A DNA stretch of 25,392 nucleotides. Origin: a virus. Shown one piece after another: positions 1 to 8,188 of this stretch (position 1 is the first letter of the stretch; the number at the start of each line of letters is the position of its first letter). The stretch is taken from positions 1 through 25,392 of IMG/VR virus record IMGVR_UViG_3300005613_000381; one strand, given 5' to 3'. Below the pieces are notes generated by a model. That model was not told the origin of the DNA, did not search any database, and worked only from the letters and a program-made list of their open reading frames with translations. A program made the position numbers and the translations under genes.

Positions 1-1581
1 GATACTCGAAGTGTCAGTCGAAAAGGCGTTATGCGAATAAACGTACCACCCAGCTTGCGAACCGTAAAGCGAGAGACCGCCGAGCAGAACAACACGCATA
101 CCACTATTCGGGTCATCATCAAAATACGTATAATAATAAGCACAAATATAGGTAGAGCTCGAACCACTTGTTTCTGTCGGGTAAAATGTTCCGCTTAAAA
201 TGTCTGACATATATCCGTCTGTTTCGGCAAGGTATCCCTTCATCGTAAAATAGGTTTCTACGCTGTCTTCGCTTGGGGACGTAGTGAGATAAGAGTAATC
301 GGTATAGTCTGTAGATGTCCATAATTCAGAATACATACTATCTGCCGTAGCCCCTACAGAGTCATTGTCTACTGCCACACCATCCACAAATTGCCAAAGC
401 GAGCCGTAAATATTCTCAATCCCCCGATATGACGAGTATTCAGATACAGAATCAGAGCCATTCACATCTGTTGCATCGTCCAGCGCATCTTCTTCTGAAT
501 TGCTGGCATTACTATAGTTGCCGTCTGAATTTGACAGACCGCAGTCTGCGATACTGTTTGCATAAGACCATGCGTCATATGAAGTGTTGCCTGTTCCAAT
601 CGTGCTTTGGATATTAAAGTCAGCATATTCGATTAGATACAGCATTTCAATAATATAGGATGCATAATAATCAAAAAGATGCCAGCCAGTACCTCTATTC
701 TCCGCAATAGTTCTGTATTCAACAATCGTATCATCAGAATCTGGCTTATATCCGGCAACCGAACAGAGAGTGTCCTCTGTTGTGTTCACACTCACATCTC
801 CATCTGAGATTACACCGTTGTCAGAGACCACTGCTTCGTATGCTCCAACGTAAAACTTGTCGCTTTTGTAGAAGCCGCTGATACTGTCTTCCGAACAATA
901 GAGTCTGCGTTTGTTGCCTACCCAGCTGTCATAATAGTAGAATGCTGGTATCTCGACCATAACCTGTCCGTCTGTTCCGTCTAAATTAGCAGCACTTCCG
1001 TCTGCTTTTTGGGTGGAATTATATGGATTGAGATAATATGCAACCGTACCGTCATCCTCAACCACGCACCTCTTCATATTATTGTGGATAGGAAGGTATG
1101 TTGCCGGCGACTGCCCTGTGCTGTCATATGCAGAGAAGTTACCAAGTCGTGTATATGTGTCTGTATCTGAGTCCCATTCTACGCCCCAGTATTGGTTTGT
1201 GCTGATAAACTCCTCGCCGTTTACATAGAGAGTGTCTACGTCAATCCGATTAGTTATAACATTTCCCATAACAGTAAGATTGGAATCGATCACCACATCA
1301 TCTTGAATGGTAACCAATCCACTATCTCTTGCAGTTATAAAATCAACTGGAAATCCAACAGTCGATCCTACGGTGTCTGCCCATTCAATCCAAGTTATGA
1401 AGGAATTGTAAAAAGCAATCTCGCCGTCAATCCTTCCGTAGCTGTTTGTTCCAAGAGTACTGTCTGCGATGAAATCTTGGAAGTAATTATACATTAGTTT
1501 CGATCCGTCAATAAGTCCGTAATCGGCACTTAAATTAAACCCCACTAATAGTAATATTAACAGTAAAATTATTTTTTTCAT
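1..1581 (-). CDS. Putative receptor-binding / DGR-target-like protein with signal peptide (partial, C-terminus off window)
   Basis: I translated this by hand: it is open for 527 codons from ATG at 1581 (Shine-Dalgarno AAGGAGATAAA) to the window edge, with no stop. Residues 1-19 form a Sec-type signal peptide (MKK, a hydrophobic leucine-rich core, then NLSA-DYG). Residues 88-125 look like a fibre shaft (QDDVVIDSNLTVMG, VDTLYVNGEEF). From about 130 onward it resembles the C-type-lectin / formylglycine-generating-enzyme-like domain found at the tips of many phage receptor-binding proteins: FYVGAYEAVV (about 243-252), IENIYGSLWQFVDG (388-401) and GMRVVLLGG (494-502). Residues 496-527 resemble a DGR variable region: RVVLLGG, then GSQAGWYVYSHNAF, with many NNC/NNT codons. 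It is the last visible gene of the tail operon, where a receptor-binding protein is expected. The domain call rests on motif resemblance. DGR status is inference, because no reverse transcriptase is in the window. Confidence 0.75.
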   Translation of the reverse strand, partial: MKKIILLLILLLVGFNLSADYGLIDGSKLMYNYFQDFIADSTLGTNSYGRIDGEIAFYNSFITWIEWADTVGSTVGFPVDFITARDSGLVTIQDDVVIDSNLTVMGNVITNRIDVDTLYVNGEEFISTNQYWGVEWDSDTDTYTRLGNFSAYDSTGQSPATYLPIHNNMKRCVVEDDGTVAYYLNPYNSTQKADGSAANLDGTDGQVMVEIPAFYYYDSWVGNKRRLYCSEDSISGFYKSDKFYVGAYEAVVSDNGVISDGDVSVNTTEDTLCSVAGYKPDSDDTIVEYRTIAENRGTGWHLFDYYASYIIEMLYLIEYADFNIQSTIGTGNTSYDAWSYANSIADCGLSNSDGNYSNASNSEEDALDDATDVNGSDSVSEYSSYRGIENIYGSLWQFVDGVAVDNDSVGATADSMYSELWTSTDYTDYSYLTTSPSEDSVETYFTMKGYLAETDGYMSDILSGTFYPTETSGSSSTYICAYYYTYFDDDPNSGMRVVLLGGLSLYGSQAGWYVYSHNAFSTDTSSI

Positions 1582-1590
1582 TTTATCTCC

Positions 1591-1746
1591 TTATTGATTT
1601 ACCCATTCAAGAAAATCTTCAATGGAATCAAAATTAACTGTATCGTTTTGATATTCTAAAACTACTTTATATTGAGAATCAATAGTAATGCTCTCAAAAC
1701 TTTTATTCCCCGATAAATATTCAACTATTTCTTGTAATTCAGTCAT
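1591..1746 (-). CDS. Small acidic hypothetical protein (51 aa)
   Basis: ATG at 1746 follows the TAA of the upstream gene after one nucleotide, with AGAGGG a few bases upstream as Shine-Dalgarno. The frame runs 51 codons to TAA at 1591, and the ribosome site of gene 1..1581 starts directly after it. The product begins MTELQEIVEYLSGNK and ends IEDFLEWVNQ; it is acidic, with no membrane segment or cysteines. Its tight fit between two tail genes supports it being real. It may be a small fibre chaperone or tail-tip protein, but I do not recognise the family. Confidence 0.75.
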   Translation of the reverse strand: MTELQEIVEYLSGNKSFESITIDSQYKVVLEYQNDTVNFDSIEDFLEWVNQ

Positions 1747-1747
1747 G

Positions 1748-2680
1748 TTATACCCTCTTTAGTTTTATGGTTAGATGAAGACCTGCCGCCTCAGTTCCGT
1801 CAGCAGACAATACAAGTCCAATACGATCCCCGTCTGCAAGTGTTGTGTTTGTCAAAGTACCAACCCTCGTTGTTTTCGCAGTATCTTTTAAGCTAAACCC
1901 ATTATTGGTATTATTCGTTAGAATATCATCTCCACCGCCCTTTGCCTCAACGCCACTCAATCTCTCAACTTGTATATATAAAGTCGCAGCAGTTGTTTCG
2001 GCAGTTTCTGTAAAACACTCAATGCTTACAACTTCATAAGCAGCATCACAGATAAATAATGTCCTGTCCACCGTTGCCTGTTTTATATTGCCAGCATTTG
2101 GTTCGCAGTATGTTATATAAACATACGGTTGAACAATTATACTGTCAACTAATAGCGTGTCAGCAGTACAGTCAAGAGTTCCGCCAGTTACTGTACAATC
2201 TCCGTCAAAATCCCAATCACCAGCCACAGTATCATTGGCACTTTTATCCAACAAATTTTGATTTTGAATACCAGCAATCGTCCCATTGACATCGGTGAAT
2301 GTAATCGTATCAACACCTGTTACTGAATTATCTCCCATTGCAATATTGCCAGACATCGTACCGCCATCATTCGCCAATGCTGGTTCAAGTTGAATATAAA
2401 TAGGTGCATATCCATTAACGGCAGCCCATGTTCCTGTTGCTGTGGTATAACTCTCAATACGATAATATCCAGAATCTTCGCTGTCAATTTCGATGCTCCA
2501 GATTCCGTTTCCACGATCTGTGAAATCTCCACTTCCTGCAAGGTTACCAGTATATTCGCCAGAATCAGTTCCCGCCTCAACCGATTCTCTTAATCGGACA
2601 GCAGCACCTGCTTCGTTTACCCCGCTAAATGCTGTATTGTCTGACTGTTCAATGTAAATTCTTTTCTCTATATCAGCCAT
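1748..2680 (-). CDS. Putative tail fibre / tail-tip protein
   Basis: 310 residues from ATG 2680 (Shine-Dalgarno AAGAGG), overlapping the previous gene by 8 bp (ATGGCTGA). The N-terminal half is a small beta-rich domain (MADIEKRIYIEQSDNTAFSG, then a YTGNLAGSG and GIWSIEIDSEDSGYY stretch). Residues 100-170 hold a shaft-type repeat, including NQNLLDKSANDTVAGDWDF, that matches repeats in the protein encoded at 10181-11215. The C-terminal part (about 185-310) is beta-rich and ends in HLTIKLKRV. NLLDK..TVSG.W repeats are common in phage fibre shafts. There is no signal peptide, unlike gene 1..1581 and the two fibre genes at 9.6-11.2 kb. The fibre role is inferred from the repeat and from position downstream of the tape measure. 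Confidence 0.6.
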   Translation of the reverse strand: MADIEKRIYIEQSDNTAFSGVNEAGAAVRLRESVEAGTDSGEYTGNLAGSGDFTDRGNGIWSIEIDSEDSGYYRIESYTTATGTWAAVNGYAPIYIQLEPALANDGGTMSGNIAMGDNSVTGVDTITFTDVNGTIAGIQNQNLLDKSANDTVAGDWDFDGDCTVTGGTLDCTADTLLVDSIIVQPYVYITYCEPNAGNIKQATVDRTLFICDAAYEVVSIECFTETAETTAATLYIQVERLSGVEAKGGGDDILTNNTNNGFSLKDTAKTTRVGTLTNTTLADGDRIGLVLSADGTEAAGLHLTIKLKRV

Positions 2681-3056
2681 TTTTACCTCTTATTTTTTTT
2701 AAACATGTTTCAAATAATTCATCTTGGTATCTTATATTCGCATGAGTGTATTTCTCTGCCTGAAACAACTCATCAAAAACAAACCTTGTTGCTTCATTGC
2801 ATTCATGAGATAACACCCTTAACCAATAAGCACTCTCGTCAAACTTTCTTAACCAAATAAATAAATGGAATATCTCGTTATGATAATCACCAATACAATA
2901 ACCTTCGGCTGTCTTAAATTTATTGTAATCTCCCGCTACCGCATCAATAAAAATACTGTCTTTAAAATTCTCATTCAAATATTCTACAAATTCAACGTTC
3001 GAGCCAACAGCCAAATAAACATTTATTTTAAGTATCTCATCACGAATTATTATCAT
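2673..3056 (-). CDS. Hypothetical tail-operon protein with HExxx motif
   Basis: 127 residues from ATG 3056, whose ATGA overlaps the stop of the upstream gene, with AGGGAT as Shine-Dalgarno. A longer frame to 3095 exists, but that start lies inside the upstream gene. The product has a helical middle with VLSHECNEATRFVFDEL at about residues 79-95 (H84, E85), followed by a YQDELFETCLKK segment. The layout recalls small zincin-like phage proteins with an HExxH helix and a downstream acidic helix. Here the second histidine is replaced (HECNEA), so catalysis is doubtful. It has no signal peptide. Function is not established; it sits among tail-tip genes. Confidence 0.7.
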   Translation of the reverse strand: MIIIRDEILKINVYLAVGSNVEFVEYLNENFKDSIFIDAVAGDYNKFKTAEGYCIGDYHNEIFHLFIWLRKFDESAYWLRVLSHECNEATRFVFDELFQAEKYTHANIRYQDELFETCLKKIRGKNG

Positions 3057-3622
3057 GCTGTCATCCCTATATATGGTTCGAAATATCCCTGACATGGTGC
3101 ATTATACAGCCCCCACGCACCAGTCGAGCTTTCTCTATATACTCTTACACTATAATCATCTTCGGTTATCAGATTTCTTGTTTGTCCCTTTAAAACTAAT
3201 ACCTGACCAGCAAACTTGTAATTGCAAATGTCTGTGATATATGGTTCTTCCGTTAATATAACAATTTGACCGATAATACTAAAAACTGAAGCCCACCCTG
3301 AGCCAGTATCATCATATACAGGGTATAAACCAATCCTTCTGTCTGAATGTAAATTATCTCTGCTATGATATGATTTCAAAAAATTATTCATTTCATTCTG
3401 CGTTCCAGAGGATAAATTCTTATCTATTAACATCATATTGAAATCGAGATGATGACCCTGAATATGCTTTTGAACAGTATGATTAATGTCAATGTAACTT
3501 GTTGCAACTTCACGAGGCATTACGGGATTCTCCGAAACATTATAAAAGTTGAATGCTTGATATATCCCATTTACATAACAACTTAATCTTACCCAACCAT
3601 ATCCGCCCGGTATCTTCATCAC
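3053..3622 (-). CDS. Hypothetical tail-tip protein
   Basis: About 189 residues. The start is GTG at 3622 or ATG at 3619; the sequence GTGATG overlaps the stop of the upstream gene and a GGGTGAG lies just upstream. The product is a mixed, aromatic-rich protein (IPGGYGWVRLSCYVNG near the start, then SGWASVFSIIGQIVILTEEPYI, ending GYFEPYIGMTA) without signal peptide or membrane segment. It lies between the putative baseplate/hub gene and a small helical gene, each joined by a 4-bp overlap, so the four genes from 5007 to 1748 are probably translated in a coupled chain. I do not recognise the family. A baseplate or tail-tip structural role is inferred from position only. Confidence 0.65.
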   Translation of the reverse strand: MMKIPGGYGWVRLSCYVNGIYQAFNFYNVSENPVMPREVATSYIDINHTVQKHIQGHHLDFNMMLIDKNLSSGTQNEMNNFLKSYHSRDNLHSDRRIGLYPVYDDTGSGWASVFSIIGQIVILTEEPYITDICNYKFAGQVLVLKGQTRNLITEDDYSVRVYRESSTGAWGLYNAPCQGYFEPYIGMTA

Positions 3623-5007
3623 TCACCCCACGCCTTAATGTAATATATGTTCTCATTATACGGTTCATCTATTTCAACAATTCTCATATCTTTACCATCG
3701 CTTGTAATAGTATCTCCTAACGCCAAACTTATATCTGAATTGACCGCTAAATTGTACTCATATTTGAATGTCTCAAAAAGATTATTGTAATAATCAGTAA
3801 TTGCTTTTGCCAAATTTTTGCTTCCTGATATAAAACTGAACATACTATTAAAATCCTTTTCAGAGTGTAATATAAACCCCTTCTTGTTATCTAAGGTATA
3901 AGAATCAATATCAGTTCCTGTCCCGACCAGGTCTTTATCTTCTACTGTTATATCACCATCTTTATCAATACGAATACCAGCATTGAGTAAAAGCAATAAT
4001 GCCTTAATTATATCTTTTCTGTTTTTTGTGATATATGTGACATCTTCATCGGCGTCTAAATTTATTTCTTCAAGCGTTAAATCGCCCGTGAAATAAAATC
4101 TCGCTCCATTTGTTGCCGTTCCAAAGTTAAATGTGTCATCTCCATTAGTCGCAGAACTTGAACTTGTCTCTGTGCCGAAAGAACCATTTGCCCAATTATC
4201 CCAAAGATGATTTTCGTCATCGTAAACACCTTCAAGATGCCTGTAATAATAAGCATCAATAAACAAGTCTGTATTTATCTCAAAATAAACATAATCAATC
4301 GTGTCGTGATATTCAGATTCATCACGGTCAATATCTTCATAATAATCACATATTTTTACAATAAACTTTGAGCCATCATACACAACGCTTCTTATTCTAC
4401 CCGTATATGTGCCACCACCATAAACGCCACCACCTGCATCATAAATAAGTCCGTTATAACCAACCACCTCTTCAAAGTTCTCATAATTACTATACACGAT
4501 TTCAAAGTCGCTCATTTCATAAGTTATATTATCGGAAGTGTCTGAATAATCAACATCAAATCCCGATAAAATACCTGTTATCTCGGTTTGTAAAAGCGTA
4601 TTTACATTATGAATTCCTTCATTATAATCATTATCTGTGTCTGCAAGATCAAGCAACACCCCCAAAATATCAGTTGCGGAAATATCTACCATGCCTGTCT
4701 TGACATCATAAATTACATTATCTGGTTTGACATATCCTATGTAATCAGTAACGTCATCTTTAGACAACCTAATCGCAAAAATGTTATACTTTGTTCCAGA
4801 TATATAACTCCAATTCGTAAGAAAATACGTATTGAAAAAAGAACTCTCATCATAAAAGGAAAATCGTGCTTTTCGAGATTCGATAGAGTGATAATCTATT
4901 CCCTTTACACTTTGTGGATCAACCTTGACTGATTTTAATTCACTAACTGTATGGTAAGAAGTACCCGTCTTTGTCTCGGTATAATGCACAAATTCAATCT
5001 TAATCAC
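3619..5007 (-). CDS. Putative distal tail / baseplate hub protein
   Basis: 462 residues, starting with GTG at 5007 inside a GTGA overlap with the tape measure stop; AGAGGGA is the ribosome site. The N-terminal region (MIKIEFVHYTETKTG, then VDPQSVKGIDYHSIESRKARFSFYD) reads like a distal-tail or hub beta-domain. A long acidic beta-rich middle follows. The C-terminal part (about 395-462) contains SEKDFNSMFSFISGSKNLAKAI and ends LGDTITSDGKDMRIVEIDEPY, similar in style to hub proteins that end in a small beta barrel. In long-tailed phages the gene after the tape measure normally encodes the distal tail or hub protein. The assignment is positional plus general fold impression, not a recognised motif. 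Confidence 0.6.
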   Translation of the reverse strand: MIKIEFVHYTETKTGTSYHTVSELKSVKVDPQSVKGIDYHSIESRKARFSFYDESSFFNTYFLTNWSYISGTKYNIFAIRLSKDDVTDYIGYVKPDNVIYDVKTGMVDISATDILGVLLDLADTDNDYNEGIHNVNTLLQTEITGILSGFDVDYSDTSDNITYEMSDFEIVYSNYENFEEVVGYNGLIYDAGGGVYGGGTYTGRIRSVVYDGSKFIVKICDYYEDIDRDESEYHDTIDYVYFEINTDLFIDAYYYRHLEGVYDDENHLWDNWANGSFGTETSSSSATNGDDTFNFGTATNGARFYFTGDLTLEEINLDADEDVTYITKNRKDIIKALLLLLNAGIRIDKDGDITVEDKDLVGTGTDIDSYTLDNKKGFILHSEKDFNSMFSFISGSKNLAKAITDYYNNLFETFKYEYNLAVNSDISLALGDTITSDGKDMRIVEIDEPYNENIYYIKAWGE

Positions 5008-6656
5008 GAATATTCCCTCTTTAATTTACCACGATCAACATACCTGCTCATATCAACATCATCAAATAATATCGTATTTGCAACTGGTTTGCTTCTAACC
5101 TCTGCAATAAGCTGTTTCAATAAATCATCTGTCTCTGAACCTCTACCTGAAGGCGTAACGCTTACGTGTTCGCCACTCTCTACAAGAATAGGGAATGAAT
5201 CATTTGGAAATCCTGATGGCACAGTAAAGTCTAATCCTGAAGCACCCTTAACGGGATAACCACCCTGATTTGATATTTCAAGTCCGCTATGTCCACCAAA
5301 CAATCCTGCAAAGAAACCAAAGCCCGATGAAGCACCCTGCGTAATTAATTGCAATATTCCACTTATAACCAAATCTGCCAGCATCCTATTGATTAAATCC
5401 TCAAACATATCACCAATGTTATCAAAACCCGTCTTAAATCCAGATTGTAATATACTTGACGCCGTGCTTGCGAAATTGTTCAGGAAAGGCGACATCTTGT
5501 CTATTTCTTCTTCAAGATATTCTGGATCAATCGTAATTTCCATAGCCGGAACTGCTGTGTATAATCTGTCTAAGTGTTCTTGTATCGTTTCAATATCTTC
5601 TTGCGTGGGTTCGGCAAATTCTAAGTTAACAGGGATATTCGCACTTATCGTTTCGGGTATTTGCAACATTTTCTCTAATGTTTTTTTAAGGTCATCTTCC
5701 CACGTTTGATAACTAAAAGAAAACTCCAATTCGCTGCCAACAGTCCTTAGATTTTCTGCCAAGTCAAGCATTTTTAAAATATCGGAAAAAGTGGCATTCA
5801 ATCCAGCAAGTTCGTTTTTCTTATAATCTACATAAGATTGTTGAAACGCATCTCTGGCTTTTTTGTATTTAGCCATTTCAATTTCTGTACGTTCCTCAAC
5901 CGTTTTTCCAATAAACTCTTCATCAAAAAGCCCAAAGGTTTCGCCAATAGTCCTTCCAAGAGTATTTAATATCGGCAAAACTTTATCCCCTATTGCTTCT
6001 CTGAAATCGCCCCAATAATTATTTAATTGCTTTATCTGTCCAGCAGTTGTTTGAAGTTCTTTTTCTGCAAGTCCACCAAACTTCTTTCTCAATACATCAA
6101 CTGCATACGCTACTTTTTGAGATGCAGTCATGTTCTTTAGCTGTTCATTCGTGGTTGTCTTAAACTCAGCAATATACCTTCCAAGCATTTCAATATTGCC
6201 AGTCATCGCCATACCAACATATCGAGCAGCAGTGCCAGCATCGAATAATCCCGAAGCTGCCAAATCTAAAGCAATAGGAAGTCCCGTTAATGCTTTCTCA
6301 TAATCGCCTGTAAGAGTGATAATTCTCTGGAATACTTCTGCACTTTCGGTATCTCCATATTGAGTTGTTCTTTGGAGAGAAGCAAATAGATTATCTAACT
6401 CAACTGATGCAGAACCCCACGCTTTACCAGTAATCTCAACCGCACTCTGTAGCTTACGGAATATCTTCTCTTGCTCCATTGCCATCTTTGTAGATTGAGC
6501 AAAGAAGTCCACTGCCTTTTTAGCAGCCGCCAAAGCAACGGTTATCGAGACTACACTTTTAAGGGTACTCTTTAGTTTATCGTCAAAGCCCCCTAAGTCC
6601 CGCTTCGCCTGAGCACTATCGCTTGTTACTCTTATTTTTAGATTTTCTGTTGCCAT
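5004..6656 (-). CDS. Tail tape measure protein
   Basis: 550 residues from ATG 6656 (Shine-Dalgarno AAGGTG), overlapping the chaperone frame by 41 bp as in lambda-like tails. The N-terminus is typical of short tape measures: TSDSAQAKRDLGGFDDKLKS, then a hydrophobic segment near residues 35-55 (VVSITVALAAAKKAVDFFAQ). A long helical region follows, with NMTASQKVAYAVDVLRKKFGGLAEK and TAGQIKQLNNYWGDFREAIGD, a hallmark of the family. A second hydrophobic, glycine-rich segment lies near 425-460, followed by ILVESGEHVSVTPSGRG, a common C-terminal tape-measure motif. The short length implies a tail of about 80 nm, using the general rule of roughly 0.15 nm per residue. It is expected to occupy the tail tube lumen. 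Confidence 0.93.
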   Translation of the reverse strand: MATENLKIRVTSDSAQAKRDLGGFDDKLKSTLKSVVSITVALAAAKKAVDFFAQSTKMAMEQEKIFRKLQSAVEITGKAWGSASVELDNLFASLQRTTQYGDTESAEVFQRIITLTGDYEKALTGLPIALDLAASGLFDAGTAARYVGMAMTGNIEMLGRYIAEFKTTTNEQLKNMTASQKVAYAVDVLRKKFGGLAEKELQTTAGQIKQLNNYWGDFREAIGDKVLPILNTLGRTIGETFGLFDEEFIGKTVEERTEIEMAKYKKARDAFQQSYVDYKKNELAGLNATFSDILKMLDLAENLRTVGSELEFSFSYQTWEDDLKKTLEKMLQIPETISANIPVNLEFAEPTQEDIETIQEHLDRLYTAVPAMEITIDPEYLEEEIDKMSPFLNNFASTASSILQSGFKTGFDNIGDMFEDLINRMLADLVISGILQLITQGASSGFGFFAGLFGGHSGLEISNQGGYPVKGASGLDFTVPSGFPNDSFPILVESGEHVSVTPSGRGSETDDLLKQLIAEVRSKPVANTILFDDVDMSRYVDRGKLKREYS

Positions 6657-6912
6657 TCAGCACCTTTTGAGCTATACTCAATAATTCCAAGAACCAATCC
6701 GGTTGATCCCATAAACTCCCATCCCATACCTTTGTCTCTCCTGCGTACAGATATTCGAGAATAAGTCTCGATGTGCGTAGTATCTTTTGACCTTTATGAT
6801 TACAGGTCTCGTATTCCTTACAGTCTCTGCAAAACGCATGTTCACCAGCATACCCTTCTAACAGCAGTCTCGTATTTTCATTATTATCAAAGAACAAGAC
6901 TGCCTGAGTCAG
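6616..6912 (-). CDS. Tail assembly chaperone, C-terminal (T-like) part, reached by -1 frameshift
   Basis: This frame is open from the slippery site at 6912-6918 to TAA at 6616. As a stand-alone gene it could only begin at TTG 6897, which has no good Shine-Dalgarno, so it is best read as the -1 extension of the gene at 6909-7265. After the slip the product continues LTQAVLFFDNNENTRLLLEG and adds 98 residues, giving a fusion of about 216. It carries a cysteine cluster FCRDCKEYETCNHKG, possibly metal-binding, and an aromatic C-terminal segment (LWDQPDWFLELLSIAQ), then a lysine-rich tail. It overlaps the tape measure start. Gene position, overlap and frame reproduce the lambda G/GT arrangement, whose fusion product guides tail tube assembly on the tape measure. 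Confidence 0.85.
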   Translation of the reverse strand: MTQAVLFFDNNENTRLLLEGYAGEHAFCRDCKEYETCNHKGQKILRTSRLILEYLYAGETKVWDGSLWDQPDWFLELLSIAQKVLNGNRKSKNKSNKR

Positions 6913-7265
6913 TTTTTTGAGATGCCCTCTTTATCCCAATTCTCTAATTCATTAATCGCAACATCAATCGCATTAAAATATTTGTCTGGTAAAAGACCGA
7001 TGTTCTCGTCAGTTACTTCTCGATCAAACTCCCAACCAACATTCTTATGTCCAGTAAGAGATAATCTCATTCTTACGATCTGTGTCTTGAATGAATTGAC
7101 CTCAATGACAATCTCACCTTTTTTTATCTGCTTGGTTACTGCTTCTTTTTCAATAACCGATCTGTCATTTCTTGAAAGTGCTTTTATCGTTGCGATCTTC
7201 TCGTCATCCACAAACACATCTTTGAAGAAATCTGGCTGCTCGTCCATGAAACAATTTTTAATCAT
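6909..7265 (-). CDS. Tail assembly chaperone, N-terminal (G-like) part
   Basis: 118 residues. ATG 7265 overlaps the TAA of the tail tube gene (TAATG), so translation is probably coupled. The product contains DVFVDDEKIATIKALSRNDR, then a charged region and IGLLPDKYFNAIDVAINELENW, resembling tail chaperones that precede tape measures. It ends ISKN directly before TGA 6909-6911. The last two sense codons and the preceding base form A AAA AAC, so a fraction of ribosomes should shift to -1 and extend into the next frame. Location between tail tube and tape measure supports the role more strongly than the sequence itself. Confidence 0.8.
   Translation of the reverse strand: MIKNCFMDEQPDFFKDVFVDDEKIATIKALSRNDRSVIEKEAVTKQIKKGEIVIEVNSFKTQIVRMRLSLTGHKNVGWEFDREVTDENIGLLPDKYFNAIDVAINELENWDKEGISKN
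6912..6918 (-). other. Programmed -1 ribosomal frameshift site (A AAA AAC)
   Basis: Read on the minus strand, the end of the first chaperone gene is TCA AAA AAC TGA. The heptamer A AAA AAC fits the X XXY YYZ rule in the zero frame and lies immediately before the UGA stop. After a -1 slip the next codons are CTG ACT CAG GCA GTC TTG, which continue without a stop into the second chaperone frame down to 6616. The adjacent stop codon may itself promote shifting by pausing. I did not find a strong stem-loop downstream by eye. Confidence 0.85.
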
Positions 7266-8188
7266 TATGCCGCCGTATAAGTAAATGTTATTGGTGCATG
7301 ACTTCCGTCATACAATAACTTTCGTGTAAAACTTCCCTCGAAAATACATCTGTCCGGATCAGGTAAACTGTAATCTACAAGCTGTCCATAGGTTTCAAAA
7401 GCAAGTTGGTTATGATTAACAGAGGCGTCTTTAAGCGTAATCGTATCATGACTCATAGTTTGCGACATAAGTTCATCAAATACATTTGCATCATTTGTCT
7501 CTGAATAGACATATGTTGCCTTAAACTCGCCCTGAATCTCGCATTGATATGCAGCAGTCCAAACCTGACTGTTTTGAAACATAAACTTATCGTCTGGAAA
7601 TATTCTCGTGAGAGAAATCTCAAATGAAGTTGCATTTGTGATATGTCCGTCATGCAGAGAAGGCGTGAGGCAGAATTGATACATATAAGGTTTTGTGGTT
7701 ACAACCGCAGCTGCCTGATATGTTTCTGTGGTTTCCCTGTCAACTGTTCCACATCTAAAAGTAGCGTCATACATGATCGGCTGTCCAGCAGATCCGTAAA
7801 TCCTAAGAGTTTCCATCACGCAACCATTTACTTCATTCGCTTCGGCAGTTGCAAACTGCTGAACAATAGTATAACTATTAACAGTATTTTGGTTTGTGAT
7901 CGTATAAGCTGAAGATTCATCTCCCGTCATTGCAGTTAAAAGAATATTATGATCCTTTGTCCATTCTCCAGATAAATTTACAATCGGTTTCTTCAACCCT
8001 GCAAGATTTGTGTGGTTATACCGCACTATGTATTGATCCTTTTTGCTTAGAGCTACTTGTTCTGGTGCTTCATTGGTGATTTCCATCTTATCCGCAAAAG
8101 CAGTCCAGCCAGTAGTCAAGTTAACCGGATCAACGTTAAATGCACTATCCGCTTGAATCAGTACATTATAATCATTTCCCGTTCTCAT
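7265..8188 (-). CDS. Major tail tube protein
   Basis: 307 residues from ATG 8188, which lies inside the end of the 46-aa gene just upstream. The product (MRTGNDYNVLIQADSAFNVD, TTGWTAFADKMEITNEAPEQ, then PIVNLSGEWTKDHNILLTAMTGD, and C-terminal FEGSFTRKLLYDGSHAPITF) has the alternating beta pattern and paired domain look of tail tube proteins. It has no signal peptide. Its place between a tail-terminator-like domain and the tail chaperones is the canonical position. I assign it from position and fold impression, with no diagnostic motif. Confidence 0.8.
   Translation of the reverse strand: MRTGNDYNVLIQADSAFNVDPVNLTTGWTAFADKMEITNEAPEQVALSKKDQYIVRYNHTNLAGLKKPIVNLSGEWTKDHNILLTAMTGDESSAYTITNQNTVNSYTIVQQFATAEANEVNGCVMETLRIYGSAGQPIMYDATFRCGTVDRETTETYQAAAVVTTKPYMYQFCLTPSLHDGHITNATSFEISLTRIFPDDKFMFQNSQVWTAAYQCEIQGEFKATYVYSETNDANVFDELMSQTMSHDTITLKDASVNHNQLAFETYGQLVDYSLPDPDRCIFEGSFTRKLLYDGSHAPITFTYTAA

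Noticed and set aside
429-1497. Plus-strand frames opposite the left-edge gene, and similar shadows across the window
   Set aside because: They lie opposite well-supported minus-strand genes, lack ribosome sites and have unnatural composition.
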